Assembly (NCBI GenBank): GCA_028565635.1
Contig: JAOXYB010067134.1
Location: 1-10,156, forward strand
Length of the DNA: 10,156 nt
Direction of reading: 5' to 3'
DNA from: Phoronis ovalis
Taxonomy: Eukaryota; Phoronida; Phoronidae
Below the pieces are notes generated by a model. That model searched no databases. It was not told the DNA's origin and was given only the letters and a program-made list of their open reading frames with translations. This document shows, piece by piece, positions 1 to 6,854 of the stretch. A program made the position numbers and the translations under genes. Position 1 is the stretch's first letter. Each line of letters starts with the position of its first letter.

Positions 1-130
1 GGCATGAAAGAAAACGCCATCCTAGCCAACATAAGTGCTTTAATTCTTCAAATAAATCACGGGGCAAATTTTTATTTGTACGTTTTAACTAGTTTTATTT
101 TTCGCATAGAACTAAAGTTTATATTTACAG

Positions 131-336
131 AGAATATTTGTTCTAGAAGAGAAACAGAAAGTGAAAGTGCGCCGACTGAGACAAACAGTTCTTGCTGCAC
201 TAATTCCTCATTTCCCATGGCGGTCAGCGATTCTATGGTGACACTAGTGTCTGTAATAAAGACCTAAACATGGATTGTCGAGGCAGTGGATGACGTCATT
301 CAAGATGAGGCTGCCAAAGATAATGCTGACTTCCAT
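131..336 (+). other. Possible decayed or terminal coding exon, product unknown
   Basis: A stretch that is GC-richer than its surroundings follows an acceptor-like TTTATATTTACAG ending at base 130. One frame reads through Ser/Thr/Glu-rich sequence (RRETESESAPTETNSS, then SFPMAVSDSMVTLVS), stops at TAA 265-267, and continues in the same frame as IVEAVDDVIQDEAAKDNADF to a TGA at 337-339. The acidic tail after the stop looks more like protein than random AT-rich DNA does, which would suit an exon broken by a nonsense mutation, or an exon ending at 267 followed by chance sequence. An AATAAA-like motif lies at 254-259. I recognise no family. The open frame also extends upstream to ATG 4, but that part is AT-rich and looks intronic. 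Weak evidence overall; a UTR or chance frame is equally possible. Confidence 0.2.
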
Positions 337-340
337 TGAT

Positions 341-824
341 AAATACTTTATTTATCTTAGTTTTCAAGGTACAATTAAAATTTTAGCCTAATGCATATCT
401 ATGCGGCTTGCACATTTGATATCACCAACCGATAAAACATGCATTCATGTGGGACAAAGAAACTGAATATTTGATAACGCGCATTCTATGTTAAAGACCA
501 TGATTTAGAGATAGAACGCGTAAGGAGAGCCAGTCCAAAATTGGTAGCAAAATATATTAATTGTAAATGGAAGACGAAATCCATTTCGTAATGAAATGCT
601 CGTTGTATAATGATTTAAAGAATGCAATATATGGCAAATTTAATCAGTTCTTCCGAATTTGGAATCCAGGAGTCATGACAAAGAGGAAGTTTGCTGCATT
701 GTTTCCGAATATAAGTGCATTAACTGTTTCGTAAAAGCGTGTTTTACACAAGTAGAGCATTTACCATTCGAAGAGTGGTTAAAACTGGCAATAGTAAACT
801 CTAAAATACACAGTTGTGCATATT
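341..824. other. AT-rich non-coding stretch, nothing recognised
   Basis: No repeat, RNA gene or convincing exon is seen here. A frame open from 644 to 898 has no ATG near its start, and its last 25 or so codons lie in the 44-bp tandem array, so I do not call it a gene. Confidence 0.6.
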
Positions 825-1033
825 ACTACATGTATATTAAGTATACGGTATTAATTCTTATTAATATGACTACATGTATATTAAGTATACAGTATTAATT
901 CTTATTAATATGACTACATGTATATTAAGTATACAGTATTAATTCTTATTAATATTACTACATGTATATTAAGTATACAGTATTAATTCTTATTAATATG
1001 ACTACATGTATATGGTTCTTATTAATAAAGTAT
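825..1033. repeat. Tandem array, 44-bp unit, about 4.5 copies
   Basis: Units start at 825, 869, 913 and 957, each exactly 44 bp, and a fifth at 1001 is shortened by an internal deletion before ending near 1033. Each unit opens with ACTACATGTATATTAAGTAT and closes with TTCTTATTAATATG. Units differ by only one or two bases (for example GTATACGG in the first and GTATACAG in the rest; AATATT before the fourth). TACATGTA is a perfect palindrome and TTAATAA tracts flank it, so single strands could fold within a unit. The near identity points to recent expansion or ongoing homogenisation. Confidence 0.95.
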
Positions 1034-1284
1034 ATTCAAAGTTCATTGTGCATGTGCATACTATGTGATTTCTCTTCTGAGGGACAACTTTTTTCTTGAA
1101 TTATACACTGAGCAAGAATAATATGTACACCATGTGCTCGACAGCGCACCTTCTATAAGTCGTTTTAATTGTTACATTACTTTAGGGCTGATCGGCGCTA
1201 CAAACAGCTTATAGAAGTCCCTTTTTAACACTACTTACACCATATGTATATCAGTGCTAATGATAAAACAGAAAAACAGCATTT
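1034..1284. other. AT-rich spacer with a 10-bp inverted repeat
   Basis: No gene is seen. CTTCTATAAG at 1150-1159 is matched by its inverse CTTATAGAAG at 1208-1217, 48 bp apart; a short AGCGC/GCGCT pair also occurs nearby. At 1232-1257 lies one copy of a split motif that recurs at 2027-2052 (see the repeat entry). Confidence 0.6.
1232..1257 (+). repeat. Split direct-repeat motif, left copy
   Basis: TACTTACACCATA, seven unrelated bases, then CAGTGC. The same arrangement with the same spacing recurs at 2027-2052. The two copies bracket transposon copy 1 and its inverted fragment. Confidence 0.6.
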
Positions 1285-1932
1285 TAAGGCTAAGCTGGAC
1301 CTTCGTCACAATTTAAATGAAAATAATTCTTTTCTGAAACGTTAACATTTATGCAATGTTACGGTGATATTTTTAGACTTGTGTGTGCAATGCATAAAAT
1401 TTAATTAATGTTTTATGACAACTCATAATCATAAGGTATATCCTACAGCAAAATCCTGGGGATCTAAATTGGAGCTAACTATGTTTTTAACAAGTAAATG
1501 ATATTTCCATTATTTGTTATGGCCGAATTGTAAATACCGTGAATAATTGTTAAATTATTAATTAACGTTTGAAAAAATATATTTTTTTATTTGCTAAAAA
1601 AACTGAATTGATTATATAACCAAAATCCCTGGTGCAATTTAAAAATGGTCAAAAACGAATTATGGAATATCGATTACTTGCTAAAAATATAGTTAATAAA
1701 CCCGAATTTCGATCTACTGGGTTTTCCCGTAAGGTGTACCTAATGATTTTTGTAGGGTGTAATTAAATGCTAATTAAATTTCATAAATTTTACACAATAG
1801 TTTGGAGATACCAATTATGAAATAGCTTGAATGTTAAAGTTTTAGAAAACATCTATTTTGAATGAAACAAATGTAATGCGGATTTTTCACGAATTTTTAT
1901 TTAAACAGTGACGAGGGTCCAGCTTAGCCATA
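1285..1932 (+). mobile_element. MITE-like element with long terminal inverted repeats, copy 1
   Basis: The left end reads AGGCTAAGCTGGACCTTCGT from 1287, and the right end, inverted, reads TGGCTAAGCTGGACCCTCGT ending at 1930. A TA dinucleotide lies outside each end (1285-1286 and 1931-1932), consistent with a TA target site, although other boundaries are possible. No reading frame of note lies inside, so this would be a non-autonomous element moved by a transposase encoded elsewhere. The body (about 1350-1764) is shared with 5940-6337, with scattered substitutions and small indels. Comparison with that copy shows that the left repeat here has lost about 38 bp just after position 1315. Superfamily not determined; the TA flank would suit a Tc1/mariner-type partner, but this is inference. 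Confidence 0.8.
1821..1930 (-). repeat. Long right terminal inverted repeat of copy 1, about 110 bp
   Basis: Read on the minus strand from 1930, this matches the start of copy 2 (5833 onward) through several well-conserved blocks: GCTGGACCC, TTCGTGAAAAATCCGCATT, CAAAATA, TTTAACATTCA and GCTAT. Similarity fades inward of about 1821. This indicates that the intact family has inverted repeats near 110 bp. The left repeat of copy 1 retains only the outer part (about 1287-1315) and the inner part of this match. Confidence 0.75.
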
Positions 1933-1977
1933 AAAGGTAATTTAAAAAAATAAGAATAGGGTTGCTCACACCTTGTA

Positions 1978-2024
1978 TAATAATTCAAAGATTATTCACG
2001 ATATTTACAATTCGGTCATAATAA
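1978..2024 (-). mobile_element. Inverted fragment of the same MITE-like family
   Basis: On the minus strand this segment matches the interior of copy 1 at 1517-1560; the shared core inverted is ATTATTCACGATATTTACAA followed by TTCGGTCATAA, with a G/A change and a two-base indel. It has neither terminal repeat and begins only about 45 bp past the end of copy 1. It could be a remnant of a third insertion or a product of rearrangement (fold-back repair or an inverted duplication) at copy 1. Confidence 0.7.
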
Positions 2025-2026
2025 AT

Positions 2027-2052
2027 TACTTACACCATAGGACCACCAGTGC
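2027..2052 (+). repeat. Split direct-repeat motif, right copy
   Basis: TACTTACACCATA, seven different bases, then CAGTGC, spaced exactly as at 1232-1257. It begins right after the inverted MITE fragment. Confidence 0.6.
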
Positions 2053-3060
2053 ATTCTAAGGCCTCGGAATATCACTAACAACAATAGTTACAGGCAGAGC
2101 AAGTGAAGTCGTCACAAAGGCGTTGTACGTCAAAAAAGATAATATTTGCTCATTAACTCAAATTAAGTACATTTTTTATAGCGAGAACAGCATTTTAATT
2201 TCATAAAAGGTATTACGTTACTAAGTCAATGATTAATTAATATATTAAACTATGTAATTATGTTTCTTTGTTACCTTAGCAATTTCTAGACAAAATTAAT
2301 CTTACTATCTGTTATAGGGGCGTAGTAACAGACTATCAGTTAATGTAGCGAATGGAAAACTTCTGACCACAAGTACATGTAGATCAGAAATCATATAATA
2401 TACAAGAAAAAAACCTGCGATCATTTCCAATTTTGGTTTTAAATATAATGATTTCTGTATCCATGTTTATTTTAGTACTAGATTAGCTGGGCTAATATGA
2501 ATATTTCTGATCTGGATAGTGAAATATTGAGATGTTTTAATTTTATCATATATGTTCGTTAACGGATTTATGGATGAAGCAACAGAAGTGCAGATATTCC
2601 CTCTATTTTTTGTTTTTGCATTAACTACCTTTGTCCTTTGACATGCATTTAATACTAGTACTTACTAATCTAGTTCTATCAGCTGATAATGTTTCACCAG
2701 TTTAGAAAAAGTAAAATAATTAATAGTTGTAACTTTTGAAAAGGAATGCATTTATATCACAATTCTGATTAAAATGACCCCACCAATAACTCCAAAAAAA
2801 ATAACGTTAAATCAATAATATCTACACATTAAAGAAGTTATCAGCTACCAATAGTCACGATTTAATTTATTTGCTTTCATACCTTCGGTTTAAAAAAATG
2901 CTACACCTTTGGGAATACATGTTAACCCGACAGTTTTAGTCGGAAAAAGAAATTACGGTAACGTGCACACTAAGAGGGCAAGCGCACATGTTATGCACCA
3001 TTCTAGAACGCTTAAAAAAAGAGCCAAATCCCGGATGTACATAAGAACAATAACGTATAC
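2053..3060. other. AT-rich non-coding stretch, only small inverted motifs
   Basis: I see no gene, tandem array or transposon end. AGATCAGAAATCAT at 2381-2394 has partial inverted matches near 2448 and 2505 (ATGATTTCTG, ATTTCTGATCTG), which could fold in alternative ways. CCGAC at 2927-2931 pairs with GTCGG at 2939-2943. Neither is long enough to be significant alone. Confidence 0.55.
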
Positions 3061-3078
3061 GTGTACATAACAATCAAA

Positions 3079-3142
3079 ATGACAAAATTATTGACCTTCA
3101 CCTTGACGTCTGTACAGTTATTAGTGACTTGGGTTTTGAGCA
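3079..3142 (+). other. Candidate first coding exon encoding a signal-peptide-like segment
   Basis: An ATG at 3079, with A at -3, opens a frame beginning MTKLLTFTLTSVQLLVTWVL: a basic residue near the start, then a hydrophobic run, then small residues, the usual plan of a secretory signal peptide or membrane anchor. At 3143 the sequence reads GTGAGT, a good donor hexamer, though preceded by A rather than G. Splicing there would give a first exon with 21 codons plus one base. Unspliced, the frame continues to TAA at 3244-3246, about 55 codons, including one Cys. I find no downstream acceptor in matching phase within the window that would complete a gene. Short hydrophobic frames arise often in AT-rich DNA, so this is weak. 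Confidence 0.18.
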
Positions 3143-3246
3143 GTGAGTATGTACATGAACAAGGCACATGTATGCTCATCAAAGTTATAGGCCAACTGCA
3201 TATAATTGACAGTTATTTTAGTGATCTACTGTATGACAGCGGCTAA

Positions 3247-3660
3247 TTTTTATGTATACATGGAATGCTTTATTCTGATTTAATATATGGCACGTGAACG
3301 TTGTGGTTAAGAACGTGCCTTCTAAGATTAATCTATGTTTGAATAAATAAAAGATTCGTTTAGACTTGATCAAGTCCTTGTGGACTTTAAAAAAAAATTT
3401 AAAAAATGTTAATGTTATGCGCTCGTGAAGTTCGTTCACAACACGCTGTATCCTTCCCTTCCTTTGCACACTCGGCCAAAACCAAAACAAAATCTTATTG
3501 CTGTTTGGATTCAGAAATGCTTTCTTTTTACGTTACCTTGGTATTTCAACACATAAACCATTATTTATTAACACTGTATTTCTAAAGTTGGGTTTCAAAA
3601 ACCGTATATTGATTTCAACTAAAAAAAATAAGAATCATGGAATCGAAAAGGTCCGATAAC
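3247..3660. other. AT-rich non-coding stretch with short palindromes
   Basis: GACTTGATCAAGTC at 3363-3376 is a perfect 14-bp palindrome. It overlaps a second hairpin, AAGTCC-TTGT-GGACTT, at 3371-3386, so the two folds are mutually exclusive. GGCACGT at 3289-3295 is inverted at 3313-3319. No gene is recognised. Confidence 0.55.
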
Positions 3661-3686
3661 TATAGATATATATAGATATATATAGT
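3661..3686. repeat. Short TATAGATATA simple repeat
   Basis: Two and a half turns of a roughly 12-bp AT-rich unit (TATAGATATATA), an ordinary microsatellite. Confidence 0.85.
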
Positions 3687-3812
3687 GCTCTGATCTCACC
3701 CTAAGTGCATGCAAACAGTCTATTTTGGACACGAATTTTTTTCGATTTTGACCTGATTTTTTACAGGTTAAGGTGTCGGCAGATGGCGCGCACTGCTTAT
3801 TAGCACTGCGCA

Positions 3813-3866
3813 TTATGTTACCACTATTAGGGGACTATCTGTCTTATGCTACCACTATTAGGGATG
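3813..3866 (+). repeat. Two-copy direct repeat, 31-bp spacing
   Basis: TTATGTTACCACTATTAGGG starts at 3813 and recurs with one change (GCTACC) at 3844, exactly 31 bp later. The surrounding 3760-3940 is GC-richer than average and contains other short repeats such as CACTGC twice within 20 bp. The motif is not an array of telomeric TTAGGG repeats. Confidence 0.8.
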
Positions 3867-3963
3867 AAAGGGTCCTTGTCGTAAGGGGTACTACAGAAGT
3901 GTAGCCAGGGTACAACTTCCGCAAGGCGGTAAACTTCTAGACCCATTTATAGGAAATCATAAA

Positions 3964-4054
3964 TCTTTTATAAAACTCCGTGACCGGAAAAGGGAAATAT
4001 CGCATATAAACCGGTATAAAAGCGAGAGTTCCGGTCACGGAGTTTTGTAAAAGA
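3964..4054. repeat. Near-perfect inverted repeat, 26-bp arms, 39-bp loop
   Basis: The left arm is 3964-3989 and the right arm 4029-4054. They match as inverses at 25 of 26 positions, and in a plus-strand RNA the single mismatch would be a U-G wobble. The shared core is ACTCCGTGACCGGAA, unusually GC-rich for this window. The 39-bp loop contains a second inverted set: CGC/GCG (4001-4003, 4022-4024), TATA/TATA around AACCGG, and TATAAAAG at 4015-4022. The 91-nt span would fold as a long hairpin. It could be a small fold-back transposon remnant, a hairpin-RNA or pre-miRNA-like locus, or a cruciform. No clear target-site duplication is seen at the edges. Confidence 0.85.
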
Positions 4055-4273
4055 TACCATTCTCCTGTAGTGAAATTTTTGTTGTCACAGTGATAGCCGA
4101 CCTCGTTGGCATGTTTGTTTACATTCCTCCATGCTTCGTTTATAGTTTTATGGTTTGTACAGGGATCTGATGAAAAATGTAATAATTAATAAATTAGTTA
4201 TTAATGAAACCATTATGAGATCAACAACATCTTAAAAGTGCCTGCTGTTTCAATCTTGTGCTGGGGTCTGCAG
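4055..4273. other. AT-rich spacer upstream of a candidate exon
   Basis: A good acceptor-like tract, TTTTTGTTGTCACAG, ends at 4088, but the sequence after it has early stops in the frame of the exon candidate at 4274. A second acceptor-like tract with CTGTTTCAATCTTGTG and CTGCAG ends at 4273. Confidence 0.4.
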
Positions 4274-4552
4274 GAAGGTAGCTGTAAGATTTGCAAGCAT
4301 TCTTCCATGTTTCATTTTCATAATTTGTACAAGGCTTATCCGAGGAATAAAATCAGTTTAATAATTGATACATTAGGACACCAGATGGAAATCTTTGAAT
4401 ATTTGGATACAAAAATCCCAAATTTGCATGAAATCGGCGATGATGTTAAATGCATTCAGATATTCCCACTTAAGGATTCGAGATACAAAAAACATTGTTT
4501 TTCGAATTTTAATTTAAAAAACTGTGTAGATCAAAAATCCTTGTACCTATAA
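4274..4552 (+). CDS. Candidate terminal coding exon, about 93 codons, unknown protein
   Basis: This is the most coding-like stretch in the window. A pyrimidine-rich tract and CTGCAG end at 4273, a plausible acceptor, after which the frame is open in phase 0 to TAA at 4550-4552. The frame is open back to 4208 without an ATG; the first ATG is at 4307. The peptide begins EGSCKICKHSSMFHFHNLYK, continues with mixed polar and hydrophobic segments such as MEIFEYLDTKIPNLHEIGDD, and ends near NLKNCVDQKSLYL. Several Cys and His residues (CKICKH, FHFH, later CIQ, KHC, KNC) could suggest metal binding, but the spacing fits no zinc-finger or B-box pattern I can name. Use of Cys, Trp and acidic residues is less biased than in random AT-rich translations. 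A rough estimate using this window's composition makes an open frame this long uncommon but not impossible by chance. No ATG-started gene or partner exon is seen. Confidence 0.3.
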   Translation, partial: EGSCKICKHSSMFHFHNLYKAYPRNKISLIIDTLGHQMEIFEYLDTKIPNLHEIGDDVKCIQIFPLKDSRYKKHCFSNFNLKNCVDQKSLYL

Positions 4553-4575
4553 AGCTGCAACTTTATAAAAATTAT

Positions 4576-4628
4576 CTATATATGTGTGTCTGTGCGTGTG
4601 CGTGTACGTGCATGTGAAAGTGTGTGAG
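4576..4628. repeat. Imperfect TG/CG dinucleotide tract
   Basis: TATATATGTGTGTCTGTGCG leads into GTGTGCGTGTACGTGCATGTG and then GTGTGTGAG. It is a degenerate (TG)n microsatellite of alternating purine and pyrimidine, a type that can adopt Z-form DNA. Confidence 0.85.
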
Positions 4629-5359
4629 ATAATTTTGTAGATATATATGTATACCTCAAATCTGCAATTTCAAGTTTGTAGATGTGGGGTTTTTGACTTA
4701 TATTTTTTGAAGCTAAAATTCAAGAAACAATTTTTCCCAAAAATGGCTTTTATCGGATTATATGACCAAATTAAAACTATTCAACCTCATGATTTTTAAA
4801 TTTTCGATTACTAACTATTTAAAAATGCATACTTTTATATGTCTATCTCTTGACTGTAATTACTAAACCAAAGGTTAAAATATATTAAGATATCTTCACA
4901 GTGGCGTCATAATTCTTGATAGAGAAACTCGTGATGTTAAATTTCATGTGTACCTTATGTTTATTATATGACTAAGCTAGCTCCTTGTTGGCTCGTAATC
5001 TAATTATGGTACTTATACAACTGCATGTATTACATAATTTTACATTTCTGTGTACAAATGAAATCGGAAATGATATATTAGACATGAACGCTTACTAAAG
5101 TTTATAACGACCCATCATATCAAATCTTAATCTGTGTTACAACAAAATGTTTGTATGTCATTTATTAATATTTCACTGAACCATAAACTTTAAACAATAG
5201 AAACTTCCTGGCCATTTTCATAGAACACGCCTAATTATGCTTTATCAGAATTTATTTTATTCATTCTTAACATACTGACAAGTCACTTCTGCTCTCTCGG
5301 CTAGGTCTGCAAAATAGCAGCCAATAACTAAACAATTCGTGAGGTCACATAAATGCGCC
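4629..5359. other. AT-rich non-coding stretch, nothing recognised
   Basis: Read in both directions, this holds no repeat, RNA gene or exon I can support. A minus-strand frame ends at 5257, but its first half is the 21-bp tandem repeat read through. Confidence 0.6.
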
Positions 5360-5509
5360 AACATCCGTATCACTACACAAAACATCCATATCACTACACA
5401 AAACATCCATATCACTACACAAAACATCCATATCACTACACAAAACATCCATAGCACTACACAAAACATCCATATCACTACACAAAACATCCATATCACT
5501 ACACAAAAC
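5360..5509. repeat. Tandem array, 21-bp unit, about 7 copies
   Basis: Units of CACTACACAAAACATCCATA plus T start at 5371, 5392, 5413, 5434, 5455 and 5476, with a partial unit from 5497 and a partial one before 5371. Only two differences are visible: CCGTAT in the leading partial unit and CATAG at 5451-5455. Because 21 is a multiple of three, frames stay in register: the plus strand gives HYTKHPY repeated from an ATG at 5353 until TAG at 5452, and the minus strand gives WMFCVVI repeats. This is a property of the unit length and not evidence of a protein. Confidence 0.95.
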
Positions 5510-5510
5510 T

Positions 5511-5830
5511 GAGATTACATTTCATTCGCAAGCTATGTTTTGCTACAATATTAATACTACAAAAAAAACTCTTTAATTTTTAAGAAATTTACAAATCTAT
5601 TTTAAAATCTACTATTCGTTTCGTGCAAAACATTATCAAATCTGGAGTGCGATTTCGACTGATTTTTCTGCATGCAGTACTGTTTAGTTGATTTAACTGC
5701 ATTGGCTAAACATTTTCATTTTCAATTATCTGAAGTCACTGATTTTCTAAATCAAGCTCCACAAAATCGCAGCGCAAAATAATGTCTATAAAATTAAACA
5801 ATTTGGACATTTGTTTATTGATATACGCTT
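5511..5830. other. AT-rich non-coding stretch, nothing recognised
   Basis: No gene or repeat is recognised between the 21-bp array and copy 2 of the MITE-like family. Confidence 0.6.
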
Positions 5831-6337
5831 TAAGGCTCAGCTGGACCCGCGTCACTATTTAAGTAAAACTTCGTGAAAAATCCGCATTGCATTTTTTCCA
5901 CACAAAATAATTTTTTTCTGAAAATTTAACATTCATGCTATGTTATGGTGATATTTTTAGACTTGTGTATAAAATTTAATTAATGTTTTATGACAACTCA
6001 TAAAAATCATAAGGTACATCCTACAGCAAAATCCAGGGGATTTAAATTGGAGCTAACTGCGTTTTAAGAAGTAAATGTTATTTCCATTATTTGTTATGAC
6101 CAAATTGTAAATACCGTGAATAAACTTTTAATTATTAATTAATGCTTAAAAAAGGGTATTTTTTTATTTACTAAAAAAACTAAATTGATTATATAACCAA
6201 AATCCCTGGTGCAATTTAAAAATGGTCAAAAACAATTATAAGAATATCGATTACTTGCTAAAAATATGGTTAACTCGAATTTTGAACTACTGGTTTTTTC
6301 CGTAGGATGTACCTAATGATTTTTGTAGGGTGTAATT
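5831..6337 (+). mobile_element. MITE-like element, copy 2, truncated at its right end
   Basis: It starts AGGCTCAGCTGGACCCGCGT at 5833, after the dinucleotide TA, as in copy 1. Its first 110 or so bases match the right end of copy 1 when inverted, so this copy keeps an intact left terminal repeat, including TTCGTGAAAAATCCGCATTG, which copy 1 lost on its left side. From about 5940 to 6337 it follows copy 1 positions 1350-1764, including the block ATAACCAAAATCCCTGGTGC. Similarity stops sharply at 6337 after GTAGGGTGTAATT. The counterpart of copy 1 positions 1765-1930, with the whole right repeat, is missing and replaced by a minisatellite. No protein is encoded. Confidence 0.85.
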
Positions 6338-6620
6338 CAGTGAACACATCATGAAAAGAACAGAACGCATGCCTGCAGCAGACTTGCTGTTCTAGAAAGG
6401 TCCTAGACCCAACATTTTCAAGAACCTGAAGCACCCTCCATACTGGGAACATTTCATAAAAGAAACAGAATGCTCATCACACGCATACCTGACATACCTG
6501 CTGCAGACTTGCTGTTCTAGAAAGGTCCAACATACACAAGCACTCTCCATACTGGGAACATACTGGGAACATTTCATGAAATAAACAGAATATTCATCAC
6601 GCGCATACCTGCAGCAGACT
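6338..6620. repeat. Long-period minisatellite, units about 110-125 bp
   Basis: Two fuller units and the beginning of a third can be aligned. Landmarks are CAGACTTGCTGTTCTAGAAA plus GGTCC (ending 6403 and 6528), CTCCATACTGGGAAC (from 6436 and 6545), and CAT(A/G)AAA...AACAGAA (from about 6347, 6455 and 6575). The second unit carries an extra 10-bp ATACTGGGAA duplication. A possible further remnant, GATGAAAAGAACAG, lies at 6799-6812. The third unit runs into the 29-bp array, which has expanded part of this longer unit. Minus-strand frames here give repeated peptide fragments (FLEQQVC and FPVW type), which reflects the repeat only. Confidence 0.8.
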
Positions 6621-6735
6621 GCTCATCACACGCATACCTGCAGCAGACTGCTCATCACGCGCACACCTGAAGTAGACTGCTCATCACACGCATACTTGCA
6701 GCAAACTGCTCATCACGCGCATACCTGCAGCAGAC
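6592..6735. repeat. Tandem array, 29-bp unit, 5 copies
   Basis: Units start at 6592, 6621, 6650, 6679 and 6708, with consensus GCTCATCACACGCATACCTG followed by CAGCAGACT. The third and fourth units show several substitutions (GAAGTAGACT, CTTGCAGCAAACT). CACACGC and CACGCGC alternate between neighbouring units, suggesting that two-unit blocks may have duplicated. The 29-mer is a sub-segment of the longer unit at 6338-6620. Confidence 0.95.
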
Positions 6736-6854
6736 GTTATTGCTATAAACAGTACCAAAACCAAACATATAGTAACTTGATTCATCCCGTGAAGAGTTGA
6801 TGAAAAGAACAGCTTCATGCGTGACTGTCAGCTACACACTGTAGAACGACATAG

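Noticed and set aside
659-898. 79-codon open frame on the plus strand
   Set aside because: It begins at TTG, has no ATG near the start, and its last third is the 44-bp tandem repeat.
3218-3813. Minus-strand frames of 90 and 64 codons
   Set aside because: Biased, low-information peptides from AT-rich DNA with no supporting context; the second runs through a TATAGATATA microsatellite.
3825-3866. TTAGGG-containing motifs considered as telomeric repeats
   Set aside because: Only single TTAGGG occurrences inside a 31-bp direct repeat, with no tandem array.
4167-4209. CTGATGA followed 32 bases later by GAAA, resembling a hammerhead ribozyme core
   Set aside because: The bases next to the two boxes do not pair to form stem II without gaps, and I find no stem III with a cleavage-site triplet, so the match is most likely chance.
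5257-5499. 80-codon minus-strand frame with repeated WMFCVVI
   Set aside because: It is a read-through of the 21-bp tandem array, whose length is a multiple of three.
5371-5509. Regular short repeats considered as a CRISPR array
   Set aside because: The repeats are head to tail with no unique spacers and there are no cas genes; the DNA looks eukaryotic.
6270-6577. Overlapping minus-strand frames with repeated FLEQQVC-type peptides
   Set aside because: They follow the period of the minisatellite and partly lie in the transposon copy; repeated peptides are expected from repeated DNA.
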